From Paragonimus westermani (taxonomy: Eukaryota > Platyhelminthes > Trematoda > Plagiorchiida > Troglotrematidae): a stretch of DNA of 64,000 nt. The stretch is from NCBI GenBank assembly GCA_008508345.1, contig QNGE01000955.1:136866-200865 (forward strand). Reading direction: 5' to 3'. The stretch's first letter is position 1; every line of letters starts with the position of its first letter. The notes beneath the pieces were generated by a model that saw only the letters and a list, made by a program, of their open reading frames with translations, had not been told where the DNA came from and searched no databases. This document shows positions 44,041 to 55,529 of this stretch, piece after piece. A program made the position numbers and the translations under genes.

Positions 44041-44233
44041 TCAAGAGTTTGCCATCTCCAATCTCTGAGGTTTAATAATTGATTGAAGGAACATCACAAA
44101 GAGTAATACCCAAGCCAAAATGACGGTCGTGTGTCTAGAAAAATCTCGCATAAAGTGGTATCCCATAGAATGAACTCGGACTTGTGTGGTCCAATTGGTC
44201 GTAGCTATTACTGATCTGAGTTGCTCAGTGGTC
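44041..44233 (-). CDS. Candidate terminal exon with a membrane segment, minus strand
   Basis: On the minus strand, TGTAATTTTCAG precedes a frame reading TTEQLRSVIATTNWTTQVRV and SMGYHFMRDFSRHTTVILAW, then LLFVMFLQSII, ending KPQRLEMANS and TGA. The hydrophobic run TVILAWVLLFVMFLQSII is long enough to span a membrane, which would make the product a C-terminally anchored protein. No upstream exon was identified; the inverted SINE pair lies 0.4 kb away on that side. The family is not recognised. Confidence 0.25.
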
Positions 44234-44610
44234 CTGAAAATTACAGCAGACAATTCTACGGAGGTGATCGTATAGTGATCTGAGAGCTTTTGTTTGTCGC
44301 AGAAGGTGACAATCAGAGTTCTTTCAAAAAAACTGAACGCTCTGTGGCATATCCGAACACTTCGTATTTGCCATTTCTCATATGCGAGTCAAAAGAACAG
44401 CAAAAAGACACCCAGTCCGTACTCCGATACCGGGACCAACATTGACTCAACGGTCTGGTACTTTCTGACAGCTCACCCTAACCTGATGAAAGAGTCATGG
44501 GAACCGTCATTCAGAGGTGTATGTCGCAACGTTCGAGAGAATACTTAACTGTATGAGGCTCGTCATTAGGCGTGCTATGAGTTCACTTAAACAAATCTTT
44601 AGATTACTGA

Positions 44611-44873
44611 TGAGTAGTCGGGGATTTGGTTTATCTTCAAGTTGACCATCACTCACATTTGATCGCAGCGTTCGCATTCAGATAGACTTTCCAGCCAGCC
44701 CCTTTCGAAAAGAAGCACTAGACTCGAGTTTCGCTCTCATTAGAGCTCGTCAGTAGTGCATATNTAATGAGAGCGAAACTCGAGTCTAGTGCTTCTTTTC
44801 GAAAGAGGCTGGCTGGAAAGTCTATCTGAATGCGAACGCTGCGATCAAATGTGAGTGATGGTCAACTTGAAGA
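44611..44873. repeat. Head-to-head inverted pair of SINE copies
   Basis: A minus-strand 3' SINE half (about 44,611-44,763) faces a plus-strand half (44,765-44,873). The arms 44,637-44,742 and 44,765-44,871 are reverse complements with about one mismatch. The 22-base spacer ends in an undetermined base at 44,764. Both arms match the copy at 20.3 kb almost perfectly, and the left copy keeps the same extended tail. AATCTTTA occurs just outside both ends (near 44,598 and 44,872), like a target-site duplication. This is either a real inverted dimer or an assembly fold-back join. Confidence 0.85.
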
Positions 44874-44894
44874 ATCTTTAAATCTCACTTAGTA

Positions 44895-45125
44895 CCGTCG
44901 GTAAACGTTGTAACATTTGGTAGGTTATGTCCTTGCCGGAATTCAAACCCCGGTGGATGCTTTCATCAGGCAACCGTGTGTCACTGAACCCACGCTGACA
45001 AGACCGAGCTAATATCCGAATGCCCAGCCATACTCGCTTCTGAATGATGTTGAAGTGACCCGATCATTCTAAAGAATGACTGTCCTGTTGACTGCAGTTA
45101 TTGACTCAACGATTCGGGTTTCTCA
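44895..45125 (-). repeat. tRNA-derived SINE, diverged copy
   Basis: On the minus strand the order GTCAACAGGACAGTCATT, GGGCATTCGGAT, CTCGGTC, GGTTCAGTGACACACGGTTGCCTGATGAA and GGGTTTGAATTCCGG matches the pre-head and tRNA-like head of the 20.1 kb copy. The 3' body is missing. A further weakly similar plus-strand segment follows at 45.15-45.33 kb and contains a 10-base stem (CCAGTCGAAA/TTTCGACTGG). Confidence 0.55.
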
Positions 45126-45349
45126 GTCACAACCGAATATGGCTGAACATTCGGTCGTGTCTACCTTGAATTCGGTAGCGCCAAGGTCAACCTAAATGTC
45201 TGTTAAGAGTGTGGACGGCGGTGCAAGTCCATGTGATGGCAACCAGTCGAAAGTCAAAACTAGGGTTTCTTTTCGACTGGAGACTGTCTAAAAAGTACGT
45301 GCGAGAGCAAAAAGCATCTGACATTTTGTGATCAGCCTTCGTTTGCGTT

Positions 45350-48300
45350 TACTTGCTTTTTTCCCGTACTAGGGTTGGACTCCTTCAGTTGGTGCTGTTT
45401 CATATGCCGCTGAATTGGCATTGTCTAACCGCCTGCCATCCCTTTTTGTCTCGGCTTCTGGCTAAACCACACTCTGTTTGATGTACGTATATGATTATCA
45501 ATATTGGCTTCCAGTGCCACCGAAACGCGGCTGGCTCTGTGTACCAGTGTTGTATAGCCATTACACCGCCATATTTCCTCTCGAAGGATTGCCTTTGGTG
45601 TGCGTTGTTTACCATTGAGAACGACTTTTTCAGGTTCCAGTATGTGGTTTGATATGGCCTTGAACAGCGTCGTCTTACGCGAAGCCCCATAATCAAAAAT
45701 TATCCATGTGCATTAGTGATGACGATAAGTTCAGCTAATAACCGCTCCAAGAGTTGACGACGGTATCCAATGAAGGTGGCGCTGATTCTCTCCTTGCATA
45801 CGGATACGATATCAGATATAACATGGAAAGCAGTTGAGAATAAAAGGAGAGTGAATATTGAGTACGTTAGACAATAGATGTTATGTTTCTCTGGAAGAAA
45901 TGCCGGTATTTAGGTGATCAAGGGAGGCTAAAAGCTAGTCAACAACGAGCGCTCTCACCACGCGTTGCTCTAGCATATGTGACACGAGCAAACTGTCGGA
46001 CAGCAGGTTTCTTAATGAACTAGATGCGGTATGTGTCTATAAATGGTTGACCCATTTTACCCATCCAATCACAATCAACCGTGGCACATCCTCAGGCTCC
46101 AGCATAACGCTTCTATAGAAGGCTGCCTCAGTGGCTATCTGACCATTTCAGCGAGAAACCGTCGTGTTCTAAATACCCTTCATGTGACCTAGCACACTAT
46201 ATTAGACACCGTATTTTATTCTATGTATGTGTATACTATATTCCCTACACATGTTACTTCGGTTGGTGCAGAGCGGCCTGCTACTGACGATACAGTTCTC
46301 GGATACCGTTGGTTTGTGATCAGTAGTGCTAATGGATTCTAACGGGCTCCTACTTGGTCATTCTTTAAAGGCACTAATACAAACAGAAGAAGCTTTCGAA
46401 TGTTCGAGTCGCAGCATTCAGAGGAAAGATCGCAACGAGCATGAAAGGGATTCTGTGGGTTTTTGGTTTTCGGTGTTGCGTAACACCGAATTTGCACGCG
46501 TTACGTGAACGGAAACCAAAATGGGCTAATTATTGACACTTTGATCAGTGAAATACTCACCCAAATTTAATAGTCACTGTGTATAACAATCTTAAATTGC
46601 AGATTATTTTGCGATGGTCTAATTGGGTACTCCGTGGAAGCACTTATACTGAGAAACACTCGGACTAGTACGCCTTCCCTGGAGGAATATGCTGTAGGCG
46701 ACGAGAGTACTAAGACTGACTCGCTTTGTGTGCAGCCTGAAAGGAAATTAACAGTTTAAGATCCGTTCCCGTGAGGATGCGCACCATTGCAAGAATGTCT
46801 CAAAAGGATCACGCGCGCGGTCTCATGATGGTCGATGCTGGTGGTATCTTTTTTGGCTTGACGGTTTGCTTTATAACTGTTGTTTTTTCGTTAGAACGTT
46901 TTGAGGTCAGTTCGTGAGCAAGCTCTGGAGGATACTGCAGATTATCGACATTGATATTTGTGTTTGTACAAAGCGTTACAGTTTCGTTGACCTATATCGG
47001 CCGCAGAGAAGTGACACATGCAGGCTGCGGTCAGGTTGACGAATGTTGCGTGGTACTGAAGATGTTATTGAGGGTAGAAAACTGTTCCCAGAGCAAAAGT
47101 AATGGTTAGCGTTAACAACAGAAAAACTAAGTTGCCAACACGAACACTCTTCAGGATTATGCACCTAGCGACTTGTCGTAGATGTCTAGGAACGTATTCG
47201 TTGTAGATGACTTCTTTATAACGTTCACTCAAACATGGAATCGTTTGATATATAAATTACGGATGAATACCTTTTAAAAATGTTCTCTGTCAAAAACAGC
47301 CACATGAGTCATTCCAATCGGTTAGCCAAAAATAGTCTTTCAGTTTTACTCCGGTGGTAAGTCGTTCGTTCTCTGGGCCAGGTAAACTTCAATGCCACAG
47401 TAGAATTAACAGATCGAAAATCTTGGTTCAGGTTCAGTTCTACCTACTTCTACGAATTGATCGAATAATGCCCGACTGACAATCGTCTGACTACGCTTTG
47501 CATCTCTCTTGTTTTCGTCAAGTGCCGGTATGCTCACGTTGGGTTGGCTGTTATTGAACCTGCAGTGCCCAATGAACATTGTGAAATCGATTGGGTGCGT
47601 GGATAACTAGGCCGTGAATAAAAAGGATTACGATACAGTTTTGTTGGCTTTCTGTTATTGCTACTGCATAAAAACTAGCTGAGTTTGAGCTAAGTACATT
47701 CTGGATCACAGTTGTCTATTTCAAACTACTGCATCTGGCGTCACGTCTGACAAGTTTCTTGTTATGGGTTATTATACATAGGAATGTGAATTTTTATTCA
47801 GGTTTACAGGATATCGAATATTACTTAGAACGCTCCGATACTGAGTGTGTTACGCTTGAAGATATGAAAAAAACAAAAGAAAACATCGCATTTTCTCATA
47901 GCCAATTGGAAGAATTCATACTCCTACTGAAAATCTAGCGTTTTCCACTTCTCGTTCCTCCCCATATGCTTTAAAGCGCCTGATCTTTCAAGTTTGTTCA
48001 ACATGTCGACCTTGAGGTTACGGAAAGGGTGGGATTTCATACTTAAATAAGAATAAAAAATGTGAATATCTGTACATTCATACTTCAGTTTCAATCCCAA
48101 GCTGCTATAATTTCATCCAGAGGGTCAGTTAACTGCAAAACTCAATAACTCGTGGTCTATAGTAGAAACCACTAGTGCTAAATGAGACATTCTCCCGGCC
48201 TGCTAGAATCCTCTACAAACAATTTCAAGATGTAAAATCCGCAGTGAACGAAGAACCGCGAGTTGCGTAGTATCAACAGTGTTGGGAAACAGGCACACAA

Positions 48301-49514
48301 AAATCAGCGGTAGTTCAGAAAGACAACTCGCCAATGAAACACAGCATTTCGACCACTTTGTTCTCATCCAAACTCTGTCCAACATTGGGACAGTTCTAAG
48401 TTATGTGGTCATAGGCATTGTTGACTTAAATGTCCTATCCACAAGACCAGTTGCCGTAGATGTAAGAAAGGCAATATTCAGGTTATCTACCCTGGTTCGA
48501 AGACGTGTTTAGTCCAAGTTTCTTTAGAACATGTAGAATCGAACGAACCAAAAACGCCCGGTTGGGAATAACTCACCGAGTGAACAAGGAGTCGATTGTC
48601 GACACGCAAAGTCAACGTGAGATCGAGTGAATAATAAGACGAAACGTTAACTCAGCGAAACGATAAGCGAGCACGCAGTGGAGTTGTACGTTCGATTGCT
48701 CGCAATACTTGTCGATATCCATACTCGTTCAAACCAGCGTTTAAGTATGCACAAAAGTTGAAGACAAGAAAAACAAAAAACTGGTAATCGTAACTCTAAT
48801 ACGGCCAGCTATAAACAAATAGGGTCGCTACAAGGTCACAATCTCTCATTTCGTGAAAACACGTCGTCCAGTAAAGCACGATCTTTACTATCCAAACCTC
48901 ATGTTTCGAAGCCACGAGTGCACTTGCGTTTAGGAAACGGAATTCTAATTCATATCACAATAACCGTTTCCACCCACACATCATGTGCACTTCTCCCTGT
49001 CTTTGATTGACGCCTTCTGTCTTGGGCTTTGTCCGTCATTCCTCGTCCGTTGGCCTGATTACACTGAGTGATGGCTCGTCCGATTGCCTGTGCTGTCCGA
49101 AATTCAGCCGCTCTAGGCTTCAGACATACCCTACCCCCAAGTTGAGAAATTCCATCGGGTGTTTGAATAATGGCGCCCCCGATTTAGTTACCAATTAAAA
49201 TTTCACTTTCAATCCATCACTTTTGAGTGTGATCCCAGACAGTGTTTTTTATTGGCACTGACAATGGTGAGTCTTTTGTTTGAAACCTTAGATATTCTAA
49301 CGCCTTAAGTCCACTGAAATTTCTGTCACGTATACTAGTGAACATGCTTTACGTAGTCTTGGTAACTGAGGACTTTCATTCACACTGGCACAGTTCACTA
49401 CATCTGCATGTTCATTTTTTGTTATTAACTCTGGTCCATCTATAATTCTTCTTAATTTCACGAAGCTTTTCAAACATTTTTGTGCATTTTCCGTTGAACT
49501 CTGTGAGACCAGAA
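45350..49514. other. No recognisable gene; weak Ty3/gypsy trace
   Basis: No open frame exceeds 100 codons and none shows a known motif. A stretch at 47.64-47.72 kb matches 51.06-51.14 kb of the Ty3/gypsy remnant (TATTGCT..T, AAACTAGCT, TGAGCTAAGTAC), so part of this region is probably an older copy of that element. The rest is unassigned. Confidence 0.4.
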
Positions 49515-50025
49515 CTCGTGAACTGATTTCAGGGCTTCCAAAAAGTGACTAACGCATTGCTTTAAATAAGTGCTTGTTGCAGACATTGTACGACAGAGGA
49601 ACCAGAAGACATCTTCCATCCATTTGTTGATTCGGATTGATTTCCGAAACTTGTTCTCAAGGATGCACTTCTGCAAATTCCTCTTGGCAATGCATCCAGA
49701 ATGCTAACTACAATAAACACTTCATTTGGACTTTTTGTATAATTCTTTACCTTCTGCATTGAATGTTTCTCTAGTAGTTTTTGTATGTGTAATCACCACA
49801 GTCTGTGCTAATCTTGGAGGTATCGCGGTTTGCCAGGTTAACATTAGCATACACGGTTCCAGCAGAGGTATTCGTACTGACAAATTGCTTGCGTCACTTG
49901 GAAGTTTCTTTGTGTTTACAATGTTGCCACTAATCCTGCGAATTTTCTTGTTGGTACCAAGAAAAGTTTCCTATCTGGGGCATTTGATTGATGAACCCAG
50001 ATTTGAGCCTGATCCTGAGTGATTT
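49515..50025 (+). pseudogene. Ty3/gypsy reverse transcriptase remnant
   Basis: Coding similarity shifts between frames. One frame gives PEDIFHPFVDSD, a stop, then FPKLVLKDALLQIPLGNA and a stop after GLFV. The next frame (from 49,726) gives LYNSLPSALNVS, VCANLGGIAVCQVNISIHGS where YxDD should stand, and VPRKVSYLGHLID. The substitution at the active site and the stops make it nonfunctional. Confidence 0.75.
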
Positions 50026-50511
50026 TCACATCTGTTTAATACTCCCACACTAAAAACTGAAGATGAGCTGCGTCAGGTTATGAGTTCGCTTCAATTTATT
50101 CCCGCTTCATTACAAACTTAGCTGAAAAAGCAACACTTTTTCCCGGTTATATTCTCAAACAAATTTGTATGGGTTGATGCCCAAGAGACCATATTACATT
50201 GTTTACTAAACTATTTTTACAAGCGCCGTTCAACTAAGCTGCCACTCAGTGAGACTGTGAATGGATCTCTTACGAGCGCAGGTGCTACACTAGAACTACA
50301 CGGATATTCAGCTCTGCGTATCTCGAGAATTTTTAAATGTGATGAACATGACTGTCATGCTTTGTCCTTCTTTGTTATGCGATTGTTCTACTACTCGTAT
50401 ATTCCGTACAATTCATATATAGGTTCTGTGTTATTGAGCCTAGTAGCGTTTTGCGATTCTTCTACGTTTGATCGCTATCTCATATAGTTCGATTCCAATT
50501 ACAGCAATAAT

Positions 50512-50960
50512 TCAACCGAGTGTGCTTATGTTTGACATCAAGGAAGAGCGCTGTGTTCATTAAGCTGTTACACACCTTGTAAAAACTGTAACGTTAGTGC
50601 GTCTGGAACTGTGCCTATTTCCCCCAATAATTAAACCAGAAGACCGAATAGTGAGCAAGGACGTTTATTTCAAGGAGGCCGGGAAACTAAGCTTTAAGCG
50701 AAGCACGACTGCAAGCGGAGTACGACCAACCAACTAGCAAGCGACTAGAAATTCTTGTCACGACCTATGAGGGTCGGCCAAACAAAAGAGCGCCGATATG
50801 CAATCAAATAAGGTCTATAAGGTCAACAGTCAGAATAGGTGGCTGGTTAGTTAGATTACGTGGCAAATCAACGGTGTCTCTAGAGTCTTCACAAATACCT
50901 CTGGTTGGCGTTTTATAGTTATAACTGACCACGAGGTACTAATGTTCGTTTATGTAGTGA
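50512..50960 (-). repeat. Insertion within the gypsy remnant, LTR-like in reverse
   Basis: RNase H similarity stops at about 50,490 and resumes near 51,045. The intervening sequence, read on the minus strand, has a hexamer AATAAA in TTGAAATAAACGTCC, as expected for an LTR polyadenylation site, after GC-rich sequence. No flanking partner was found, so a solo LTR or another short element inserted here is the best guess. Confidence 0.3.
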
Positions 50961-51484
50961 CTTTAACTCCTAATTGAATATTGTGTTGCTAATGTTTTTG
51001 CTCATTGTTACTGTGTACATGACAGATTACATTACAATTTCGTTGGTTCATTTGCTGTGTTATTGCTTCTACGTAGAAACTAGCTTTGGGTTTGTGCTAA
51101 GTACGACTCTGATTATAATTGCCCATTTTTAACCACTATAGCTTATCACCTCAGTGAACCCCTCGCCAAAATTCTCAGCTACCATGGTGTTACGATGGTA
51201 CATTGCTCTCTCAGCAAACTCTACCGACATCCAACAACAACTTTCCAAGTGAATACACGGAGTGGAAATTCTCATTGTCTTTTAGTACGTCGAGTGAATC
51301 TGATTTCCGATAAGAGACATTTTTTCATTCTATCACTCCGGCTATGTATAAACAGTGGAATGTAATCACGATAAGCGGTTTTCCTGAACTTTATAGTGAT
51401 CGCGAAGAGCCTCCAGTTATATTGACGGCATTTTATGCTAAGACAGAATTATTGCACTTCCCACACTCGGCCCAGTTATTTTGG

Positions 51485-51886
51485 ATGACGCATCCTGGTC
51501 ACCCTGGTACAGAAAAACTGAAGTCATTGGCACGTTTGACATGTTACTGACTGGAGACTGATGCAGACATTGCTTGAACGGCACACGATTGTGCTAGTCA
51601 TGTACACAAAATTCATTCTTAGCTACCCAAGCGTGTTCCGTTACTAGTGTTATGTGATTCTCAACAAAGCACATGTGCTGATTATTTTGGTCAATCTCTG
51701 GACAAATACTATGCGCTGGTCATACTTGAATCCCACTCGCTTCGGCAAGAAGTGTATTTCACAGCCACAGCATGCACTGATTCCACGCTGCATTGTAGGA
51801 GACCGTTCGTGAAGATGGAGTTCCTTGTACAATGGTTACTGGAGACTCCAGTCATGTTGATTCACGAAGTGTGGGGTATTCGTTGA
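51485..51886 (+). pseudogene. Ty3/gypsy integrase remnant
   Basis: The first frame carries HPGHPGTEKLKSLARLTCY, the HHCC-type zinc-binding start of the integrase. After a stop the frame continues with DADIA and AHDCASHVHK, and from 51,647 with LCDSQQST...CADYFGQSLDKYYALVILESHS, where the usual DFAGP and catalytic Asp region should be. Later catalytic residues are not clear. In an intact element this enzyme inserts the cDNA into the host chromosome. Confidence 0.65.
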
Positions 51887-51890
51887 GTGA

Positions 51891-52339
51891 GCTAAGTAGC
51901 CATTATCTGTTGTCGCCCACATTTATTTGCAGATTTTAATTCCTTAAATTTGTATACCTTTAATAAACGAATCTGTAATATAGTTGAAATTGTAGTTGAT
52001 TGAACATTCCACAACGTACAAAAAAATTCACTATCGAAAGTGAGTTTGTTCTAATATTTGAAAAAATTTTAACAAGGAGGACAAAAACCACCGTAATTCA
52101 GTAACCATATATCTTGACGCAGTTTGTCATCATATGATTGGTGCCACTTAGTTTTCGGCTATTTAATTCGTGTGCATGAGTCTCTGGGTCTACGGCTCAT
52201 CTTGTCAATGATGTTTACCACTCCAGATTCCGGATGTGCCCCCGTCATCAGAGAAAAGCTGGTCCTCAGTACATTCATTCCGCTGCACGTTATATGGTGA
52301 AGAGATGGTTGAAACTTCTAACATATATACTGGACTCAT
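51891..52339. other. No recognisable gene
   Basis: AT-rich sequence between the gypsy remnant and the next SINE. No frame of interest was seen. Confidence 0.5.
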
Positions 52340-52670
52340 TTAGAAAATGACCCACAATTGATCACAGCTGCCACATCCCTATAGAATTTCCAGTAGGCCC
52401 CTTTCTAAAAGAGGCACTGAGCTGGAGTTTCGCTCTCATCCGAGCTCGTCAGTAGTGAATATCCTTGCCACGGCCGAGACTAGAAATCCGGCCACCCTTC
52501 ATGAGGTAACTGTGTTCACCACTGCGCGATTGATTTCACATTAGGCACCACCGAATTATCATGTGTACACGCTCAACCACTTTCGCTCATGTGTAATATT
52601 CAGGCTGCCCGGCCGCCTCAAGAGGAGACACAGTAAGTGTCCTGTTAACTCCAATCGATGATTCCTCTAT
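52340..52670 (-). repeat. tRNA-derived SINE, full-length old copy
   Basis: Reading the minus strand gives TCGATTGGAGTTAACAGGACA, the pre-head segment with GAGCGAAAGTGGTTGAGCGT, an altered A box (TCGCGCAGTGG), CACAGTTACCTCATGAAGGG, an altered B box (GGATTTCTAGTCTCGG), CGTGGCAAGGATATTCACTA and the body through ATGAGAGCGAAACTCCAG to about GATCAATTGTGGGTCA. It covers the same extent as the 20.1 kb copy and so shows that the pre-head is part of the repeat. Confidence 0.75.
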
Positions 52671-53209
52671 ATTACTCATATAGTGGTCAAGATCGAGTAA
52701 ATAAACAGCCTAATTAAGTGGAAAAGTACCACACCAGGCTATCAGCGACAACACAGTGAACGATTGCAACAAAACAGTTGCTGGGTTTCAGCGAGTTATG
52801 CTAATCAAAGAATTTGATTCACAACAGGCATCCACGAGTGTTCAAGATGACCACAAAAATACTCCAACTTACCTGTTTCCGGGAAGCAAGAGTATTACGG
52901 TGTAACCGTGATCTGTTGGCGCGCGGTCAGAGCTGCGACAATGTTCGTAGTACGACGGAACATGCACTGATACACGACAGAGACCCGTATAGGTGTGTAC
53001 AAATTTTCCAGTGTATTGCAAGTTCACTTTAACCAGTTTGCCCAATATATAAACGTGGTGTCAAGACATTGTTGTACAAAATTTATTTATTTATTCGAAA
53101 TAAGAAAAAATCCGCAGCTCTTCAAGCTGAAATGACAAAAGTCAACTTGTTGAACGGAATTCTCACTGAAGTTGAGTAGTAGCGGACACGGTTTCTCATA
53201 CAAAGTAGA

Positions 53210-53400
53210 AATCACGCACAATTTATCGCAACACCCGCATTCGCACGGAATTTCCAGTAGGCTACTTTTGGAAAGAGAAACCGGATTGGAGTTTCGCTCT
53301 CATCATAGCTCGTCAGTAGTGCATATCCTTGCCACGGTCGGGAATAGAACTCCGATCAAGCATCCGGGTGTCAACCGTGTTAACGAGCATTGTTATACCC
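53210..53400 (-). repeat. tRNA-derived SINE, partial copy
   Basis: Body and tRNA-like head are present in reverse: GATGAGAGCGAAACTCCAAT, CTTGCCACGGTCGGGA (complementary strand), and TAACACGGTTGACACCCGGA on the minus strand. The pre-head is missing or unrecognisable. It lies 0.5 kb from the full-length reverse copy, in the same orientation. Confidence 0.65.
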
Positions 53401-53679
53401 AGCAAAGCCTAGTTGATATTTGGGCAAAATTCAAGTCTAGTGGCTATCTTTAAAGGTGGCGGAGTGGAAATCGTATGGGAATGCGGCAGCTGATATCGGT
53501 TGTAGGTGATGTTTATTCTGTATGCAGAACCATAACCCCACTTCTCCTCGGGAACAAATTAACAACGAACGTGCGCAGTACCTATAATATGTCGTCTTTG
53601 TTGACTTACTCTTCCCGTAATCCACGGATCGTGCAATGTGGAGATATCACTTTCAAAGTATTCAAAATCTTGAACTCTC

Positions 53680-54125
53680 CGACGTGAGAACAGCTCTACT
53701 AGTTTCACCGTACTTGTTTATCTTACTTCGTGAATGTAAATTAACTGCAAACCATTGACTTTAATGTCAGTGTGTTAGCGTGGTTATCGCAGACTGACTC
53801 GTGGCTGTGTGATGAAATCGCGCCGTCTAAGCCACTGTAGGCTACATTCACTGAGATAACTATGTTCTAGCCGTTGCCGTTTGGAACGCAGCTTAACCAA
53901 CCCGACTCGTGTTCGAATTCTGGAACCCAAATGGAGTTTCCGCTGACATTCTCTCTCTTCGGTGGCTGTCGTGCGGTTATGTTAAAGGTTTCCTCGAATC
54001 CATCTCCCCAGCGCCTTTACTTGTTACGTTGAAGTCCGCTTTTAAACGGTAAGTCGATTAACAAAGTTTGTCTGCGGACCCACCGTTTTTTATTACGGCT
54101 TCCTATTCGTGCCAACATAAGGCTA
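53680..54125 (+). repeat. LTR-like dispersed repeat, copy 1
   Basis: About 430 bases align with 57,195-57,660 in the same order: GACGTGAGA, GTAAATTAACTGCAAACCA, GTGTGATGAA, GGCTACATTCACT, CGTTTGGAACGC, TGTTACGTTGAAGTC, AACGG and AAAGTTTGT. Length and the matching polyadenylation hexamer of copy 2 fit an LTR, but no tract or partner LTR defines the ends. It is a solo LTR or another non-coding repeat. Confidence 0.6.
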
Positions 54126-55529
54126 GGAAATCCTTCGGCTTACGAGCCAAAGAGCAAGCAGCCATCCCCACGGCACTGATGAACCTGTTCCACTAATTAT
54201 TTTCATTGCTTCCGGTTATCTTCTACAGCCCGCTTTATACGTAATGTTTTCTTCTCATATTTGCATACATATATGTATATTCACGCGTAACAGTTGATTT
54301 CGCTTCCCAGTTTCACTGTTTCCTAATTACCTACACCCTTGAAATTCTCTTTGTGCATTTTAACGATACAATCAGTCATCTCATTCCCCAAGTACGAGCT
54401 CGGCGAGGCAGATGTTGGGGCAAAGGCTGCAAGTTTCCGTGTCCCGGGTTATGTTCCGTAAGTTCCAGAGTACTAGCTAGCGCAGCTTGAGTTACAATTT
54501 CGGTTAACGCGCATTACTATCCAGAATTCAAATTCTACATGCCTGGCTATCGCGGTGTTCATGTCGTTCTCACCCTATGTCAGGTATTCAGTGGTTAAAC
54601 CAACTCAGAACATCCCATTTGGCACACTGAAGAGCCTGTTCTTGGAGCGTGTCGTCGTATCAGAAGAAAACCAACTCAAGCAGGTCCATAGTGATCTCAA
54701 GCTTGGGACCTTACTCCACCTCAGTTGCCTCGCCACTTAAGACGAGTGAGACAAAAACCACAGGATTGATGACAAGCCTATGCACTACCTTTGGATGCCG
54801 AGGTTGCCCCACTTCGTGCAAACAATAGTTCTTCCATTTACACCGACAAGCTTCTTGGATGAGTTGGCAAGATCCATCAACTCAGTCATCGAGCACCCTC
54901 ATAATACAACGCACCAGGTGGGGCACATCCGAATGGCACAAGTGAAGGCTTAGCAACAAACCCAGGATAACTTTGTCTAGAAATTCAAACCCCACAGATT
55001 CTCAACATTGCTCTACTCACATTGGACGTGGCCAGTCTTAGTCGCGATCACGAACGGGATACTTTTGTAATCATCACAGATTCAGAACCATGTACATAAA
55101 TGGAATAACCCTTGCACCCCAGCTGCCTTCAAGAAACGTGACTGTCAGCAAGTAATGGTGACCACTGTTGCTGGCAGCCCTACCCCTGATTGCCTGTTTT
55201 CCATAGCTGACAGAAATTCTAAGTTGCGTTTTGCAATAAGCACCGATGCCCAAGTCACTGTCGTACCGCCCAGAATGGGTACGCCCCGTTCGGGACCTTT
55301 CTAACTCCACTCCTCCAATGGAACCCCAATACGTAGATTTGGCAGACACCCCCTCAGGTTGGAAGTGGGCCTGTGGCGTGTTCTTTATCGGGTGCATATT
55401 ACAGCGGATGTACCAGGTGCTACCTTGCGCATGGACCCCCTAATGCCTGTTGGACTAGTTGTCGACGCAGACCGTCCTGGGTCAGTTAACGAGCGTTTGC
55501 ACAATATGGACATTTCCTCGGCGCCTGTC
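54126..55529. other. No recognised gene
   Basis: Several protein-like stretches exist, for example YELGEADVGAKAASFRVPGY at about 54.39 kb followed by a GTAAGT, and minus- and plus-strand frames of about 100 codons at 55.07-55.4 kb, but none matches a family I know and all are broken. Unclassified repeat remnants are likely, given the surroundings. Confidence 0.4.

Larger units (their letters stand above)
49515..51890 (+). mobile_element. Ty3/gypsy-like LTR retrotransposon pol remnant
   Basis: In successive broken frames the order is reverse transcriptase, RNase H, connection and integrase. RT pieces: PEDIF, KDALLQIPLGNASRMLTTIN with TSFGLF, ALNVS, VCANLGGIAV and VSYLGHLIDEPRFEPDPE. RNase H pieces: CDEHDCHALSFFVMRLFYY and, after an insertion, NPSPKFSATMVLRW. 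Integrase zinc-binding piece: HPGHPGTEKLKSLARLTCY at about 51,488. The order is that of Ty3/gypsy pol. The YxDD catalytic Asp pair is not kept and many stops are present, so it is dead. No gag or LTRs were identified with confidence. Confidence 0.75.
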
